Shown piece by piece: positions 10,730 through 13,062 of a stretch of DNA of 13,062 bases. This stretch comes from Micrococcales bacterium (lineage in GTDB: Bacteria > Actinomycetota > Actinomycetes > Actinomycetales > Dermatophilaceae): contig PMJN01000542.1 in NCBI GenBank assembly GCA_003157445.1, forward strand, positions 1 to 13,062. Reading direction: 5' to 3'. The notes below the pieces were generated by a model. That model had not been told where the DNA came from and ran no database searches. It was given only the letters and a program-made list of their open reading frames with translations. Positions within the stretch are counted from its first letter, which is position 1. The number at the start of each line of letters is the position of its first letter. Made by a program: the position numbers and the translations under genes.

Positions 10730-11784
10730 GATCCCTGCGCAGCCTCCGCGAGCATGGCATTGACCAGGTCGGCAGCGAAGTCCGTGTCCGCGTCATCGAC
10801 GTCGAGGTGCCAGACCAGCCGAACGGCACGCTCGTTGACTGCGTAGATCCGCAAACCCCGCTGCTCTGCGGCCGAGACGAAGTCAGCAGCAGCCCAACCG
10901 CCCTGAGCGACATCGACGATGACGATGTTGGTCTGGACATGTGCCGGATCAATCACCTCGGGGAAACTGCTCGCAACGGCCTCGGAGAACGCCCGAGCAC
11001 GACCGTGATCATCGGCCAGACGCTCGATGTGGTGGTCCAGCGCCCACAATCCGGCCGCTGCAAGAATCCCCGCCTGGCGCATGCCACCGCCATAACGCTT
11101 GCGCCACACACGGGCCTCTGCCATGAGCCCCCGTGATCCGGCCAGGACCGAGCCCACCGGCGCGCCCAGCCCCTTGCTGAGGCAGACAGCGACTGTATCG
11201 AACTGCTGCCCGTAGTCGGCAAGGGCGATACCCGTGGCAACGTGGGCGTTCCACAGCCGCGCACCGTCCAGGTGCATTGCCACGCCCAATGGTTGGGTGG
11301 CCCCACGAAGGGCGCGAATCGCCTCGAGGGGCTGGACTGTGCCACCACCGAAGTTGTGAGTGTTCTCCACGACAATCGCCTTGGTCGACACCTGGTAGGC
11401 CCCGGCGTCCGGCTGCATCAGCGCCAACGCAGCAGCCGGGTCGAGCAGGCCCCGCGGCGCCCTCCAGGACCGGGACGAGATGCCGGAGAAGACCGCCGCG
11501 GCACCCATCTCGGCACGCAGCACGTGAGCCAGCTCGTCGGCGATGAGTTCCTGGCCGGGCCCCACGTGCAGGCGGATCCCCAGCTGGTTGGCCATCGAGC
11601 CGGACGGAGTGAACAGGCCCGACTCCTGCCCAAGCAGGTCCGCGATCCGATCCTCCAAGGCCAGAACCGTCGGATCCTCGCCGTAGACGTCGTCGCCGAC
11701 CTCCGCTGATGCCATCGCCATCCGCATCGCGACCACCGGCCTGGTAATCGTGTCCGAGCGCAGGTCCACGACTCGATCTGTCAT
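10726..11784 (-). CDS. ltaE: Low-specificity threonine aldolase (beta-eliminating-lyase family)
   Basis: A 352-residue PLP enzyme that cleaves threonine or allo-threonine to glycine and acetaldehyde. Visible are VVDLRSDTITRP (5-16), GDDVYGEDPTV (30-40), TPSGSMANQ (59-67), a substrate-stacking His87 in ADELAHVLRAEMG (82-94), and ENTHNFGGGT (140-149). LDGARLWNA (172-180) carries Asp173 for the pyridine nitrogen, and CLSKGLGAPVGS (201-212) the Schiff-base Lys204. WRKRYGGGMRQAG (227-239) carries substrate-carboxylate arginines. The length is normal. All catalytic positions are present, so it should be active. The start ATGA shares four bases with the stop of the DAHP synthase, and its own stop shares ATGA with the molybdoenzyme. 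Neither overlap leaves room for an internal promoter. Its role could be glycine supply, or removal of excess threonine when aromatic synthesis is on; that link is inference. Confidence 0.93.
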   Translation of the reverse strand: MTDRVVDLRSDTITRPVVAMRMAMASAEVGDDVYGEDPTVLALEDRIADLLGQESGLFTPSGSMANQLGIRLHVGPGQELIADELAHVLRAEMGAAAVFSGISSRSWRAPRGLLDPAAALALMQPDAGAYQVSTKAIVVENTHNFGGGTVQPLEAIRALRGATQPLGVAMHLDGARLWNAHVATGIALADYGQQFDTVAVCLSKGLGAPVGSVLAGSRGLMAEARVWRKRYGGGMRQAGILAAAGLWALDHHIERLADDHGRARAFSEAVASSFPEVIDPAHVQTNIVIVDVAQGGWAAADFVSAAEQRGLRIYAVNERAVRLVWHLDVDDADTDFAADLVNAMLAEAAQGS

Positions 11785-13062
11785 GCCGAGAGCATCTCAG
11801 CCACAAGGAAAGCCAGCTCGAGACTTTGCTGGTGGTTCAGGCGCGGGTCGCACAGCGTTTCATAGCGCCTCTGCAGATCAGCGTCAACGATCTCCCCGGA
11901 CCCACCCAGACACTCGGTGACATCGCTGCCGGTGAGCTCGATGTGAATACCGCCGGGGATGGTGCCCAGGGCCCGGTGCACCTCGAAGAAGCCACGAACC
12001 TCATCGACGACATCGTCAAAACGGCGCGTCTTGTAGCCCGATGGCGCCTCGAAGGTGTTGCCGTGCATGGGGTCACAGATCCACGTCACCACAGCTTCTG
12101 AGGCCGTGACCTTCTCCACGATCGGGGGCAGCGCCTCCCGAACCGTGCCAGCACCCATCCTGGTGATGAACGTCAACCGCCCCGGCTCCCGCTCGGGGTC
12201 GAGCTTGTCGATCAGACGCAGGAGATAGTCGGGATCTGCCTTGGGACTGACCTTGACCCCGATCGGGTTACGAATCCTCGAGAGGAAGTCGACGTGCGCT
12301 CCCCCGAGGTCGCGCGTGCGCTCCCCCACCCAGACGAAATGTCCGGAGACGTCATACGGCTGACCCGTTCGTGAGTCGATGCGGGTCAGGGGCCGCTCAT
12401 AGTCCAGCAACAAGGCCTCGTGGCTCGCGAAGAACTCCACCGTGCGAAGCGCATCGAAATCGGCGCCACAAGCGGCCATGAACTTCATCGCCTTGTCGAT
12501 GTCACCCGCGATGCCCTCGTAGCGCGAGTTGGCCGAGTTCGCCACGAACCCCCGGTTCCAGTCGTGGACGTGGCGCAGGTCGGCGAACCCCCCGGTCGTG
12601 AACGCCCGGACCAGGTTGAGCGTCGCCGAGCTCGCGTTGTAAGCCCGCACGAGACGGTCCGGATCGGGAGTGCGCGCATCAGCGGTGAACGGCCAGTCGT
12701 TGACCATGTCCCCGCGGTAGGTGGGCAACGTGATCCCGTCCCGGGTCTCGTCTTTGCTACTGCGCGGCTTGGCGAACTGGCCCGCGATCCGGCCGACCTT
12801 GATGACCGGCATGCTCGCCCCATAGGTCAGCACAGCCGCCATCTGCAGGATCGTCTTGATCCGGTCGCGAATGTTGTCGGCGGTGGCCGAGGCGAACGTC
12901 TCGGCGCAGTCCCCTCCCTGCAGGACGAAGGCCTTGCCGACCGCTGCCTCGCCCAGCCGGGCCTTGAGCACGTCGCACTCACCTGCGAAGACCAGTGGCG
13001 GATAGCTCGACAACGTTTGCACAGCCGTAGCTAGCGCATCGGCATCGGGCCACTCGGGCTGA
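11781..13062 (-). CDS. aroG: Class II 3-deoxy-D-arabino-heptulosonate-7-phosphate (DAHP) synthase, 5' end outside window
   Basis: The frame is still open at the right edge (QPEWPDADALATAVQTLSSY), so the GTG at 13022 is not the true start. About 426 residues are present, and perhaps 35 are missing, judged by the position of the active-site cysteine in the class II family. The enzyme condenses PEP and erythrose-4-phosphate, the first step of the shikimate pathway. Metal-ligand motifs are all intact: QGGDCAETF (Cys), CDPMHGNT (His), HIELTGSDV (Glu) and CDPRLN (Asp). GGFADLRHVHDWN, RMGAGTVREA and the PEP-site KVSPKAD segment are also as expected. Class II enzymes are typical of actinobacteria and often feedback-controlled by aromatic amino acids. 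The stop overlaps ltaE by ATGA. The gene symbol is given by homology; paralogues elsewhere may exist. Confidence 0.95.
   Translation of the reverse strand, partial: QPEWPDADALATAVQTLSSYPPLVFAGECDVLKARLGEAAVGKAFVLQGGDCAETFASATADNIRDRIKTILQMAAVLTYGASMPVIKVGRIAGQFAKPRSSKDETRDGITLPTYRGDMVNDWPFTADARTPDPDRLVRAYNASSATLNLVRAFTTGGFADLRHVHDWNRGFVANSANSRYEGIAGDIDKAMKFMAACGADFDALRTVEFFASHEALLLDYERPLTRIDSRTGQPYDVSGHFVWVGERTRDLGGAHVDFLSRIRNPIGVKVSPKADPDYLLRLIDKLDPEREPGRLTFITRMGAGTVREALPPIVEKVTASEAVVTWICDPMHGNTFEAPSGYKTRRFDDVVDEVRGFFEVHRALGTIPGGIHIELTGSDVTECLGGSGEIVDADLQRRYETLCDPRLNHQQSLELAFLVAEMLSA

Noticed and set aside
10737..10751. A 15-base exact match to the repeat core (TGCGCAGCCTCCGCG) at the 3' end of the threonine aldolase gene
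   Set aside because: It encodes the normal alanine/glutamate-rich C-terminus and has no flanking hairpins; a coincidence of G/C-rich codons.
12420..13034. 204-codon plus-strand ORF opposite the DAHP synthase
   Set aside because: It is the antisense shadow of a gene with all catalytic motifs.

Overview
The window looks like chromosomal DNA of a high-GC actinobacterium. The signs are G/C-rich third codon positions, GTG and TTG starts, a class II DAHP synthase, actinobacterial small-protein types, and many 4-bp ATGA/GTGA gene overlaps. I cannot fix a genus from sequence alone. Two ordinary conserved blocks flank a long, gene-poor stretch full of broken genes and short palindromic repeats.

Left block (1-1899, + strand): the 3' part of a MerR-family regulator, a possible gene relic, a four-helix membrane protein and a GTGA-overlapping flavodoxin-like protein. 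Next comes a scrap zone (about 1.9-4.7 kb). It holds the N-terminal relic of a pyridoxamine-phosphate-oxidase-like gene, a compact minus-strand group of unrecognised small ORFs, an intact alpha/beta hydrolase, a 55-codon two-helix membrane protein gene, and two copies (A and C) of a dispersed hairpin repeat.

The centre (4719-7127, minus) is a large membrane-bound GGDEF-EAL cyclic-di-GMP protein. A symmetric motif lies upstream of it. A second scrap zone follows (7.1-10.1 kb): a coiled-coil gene tail cut by repeat copy B, an intact RimJ/RimL-like acetyltransferase, a DJ-1/PfpI pseudogene with at least six lesions (one at the catalytic cysteine codon), a toxin-antitoxin-like pair whose first gene is frameshifted at a G run behind a 14-bp perfect inverted repeat, and a GNAT acetyltransferase relic.

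Right block (10133 to the end, minus): a tightly coupled operon of class II DAHP synthase (5' end outside the window), threonine aldolase and a small sulfite-oxidase-like molybdopterin protein, joined by two ATGA overlaps. DAHP synthase commits carbon to aromatic amino acids. Threonine aldolase links threonine and glycine. The molybdoenzyme is a likely cytosolic oxidoreductase of unknown substrate.

I see no phage, transposase, CRISPR array, rRNA or tRNA. The least explained items are the hairpin repeat family that abuts broken ORFs, the inverted repeat plus frameshifted toxin-like gene, and the small-ORF group at 2109-2716. None of these amounts to a proven new system.
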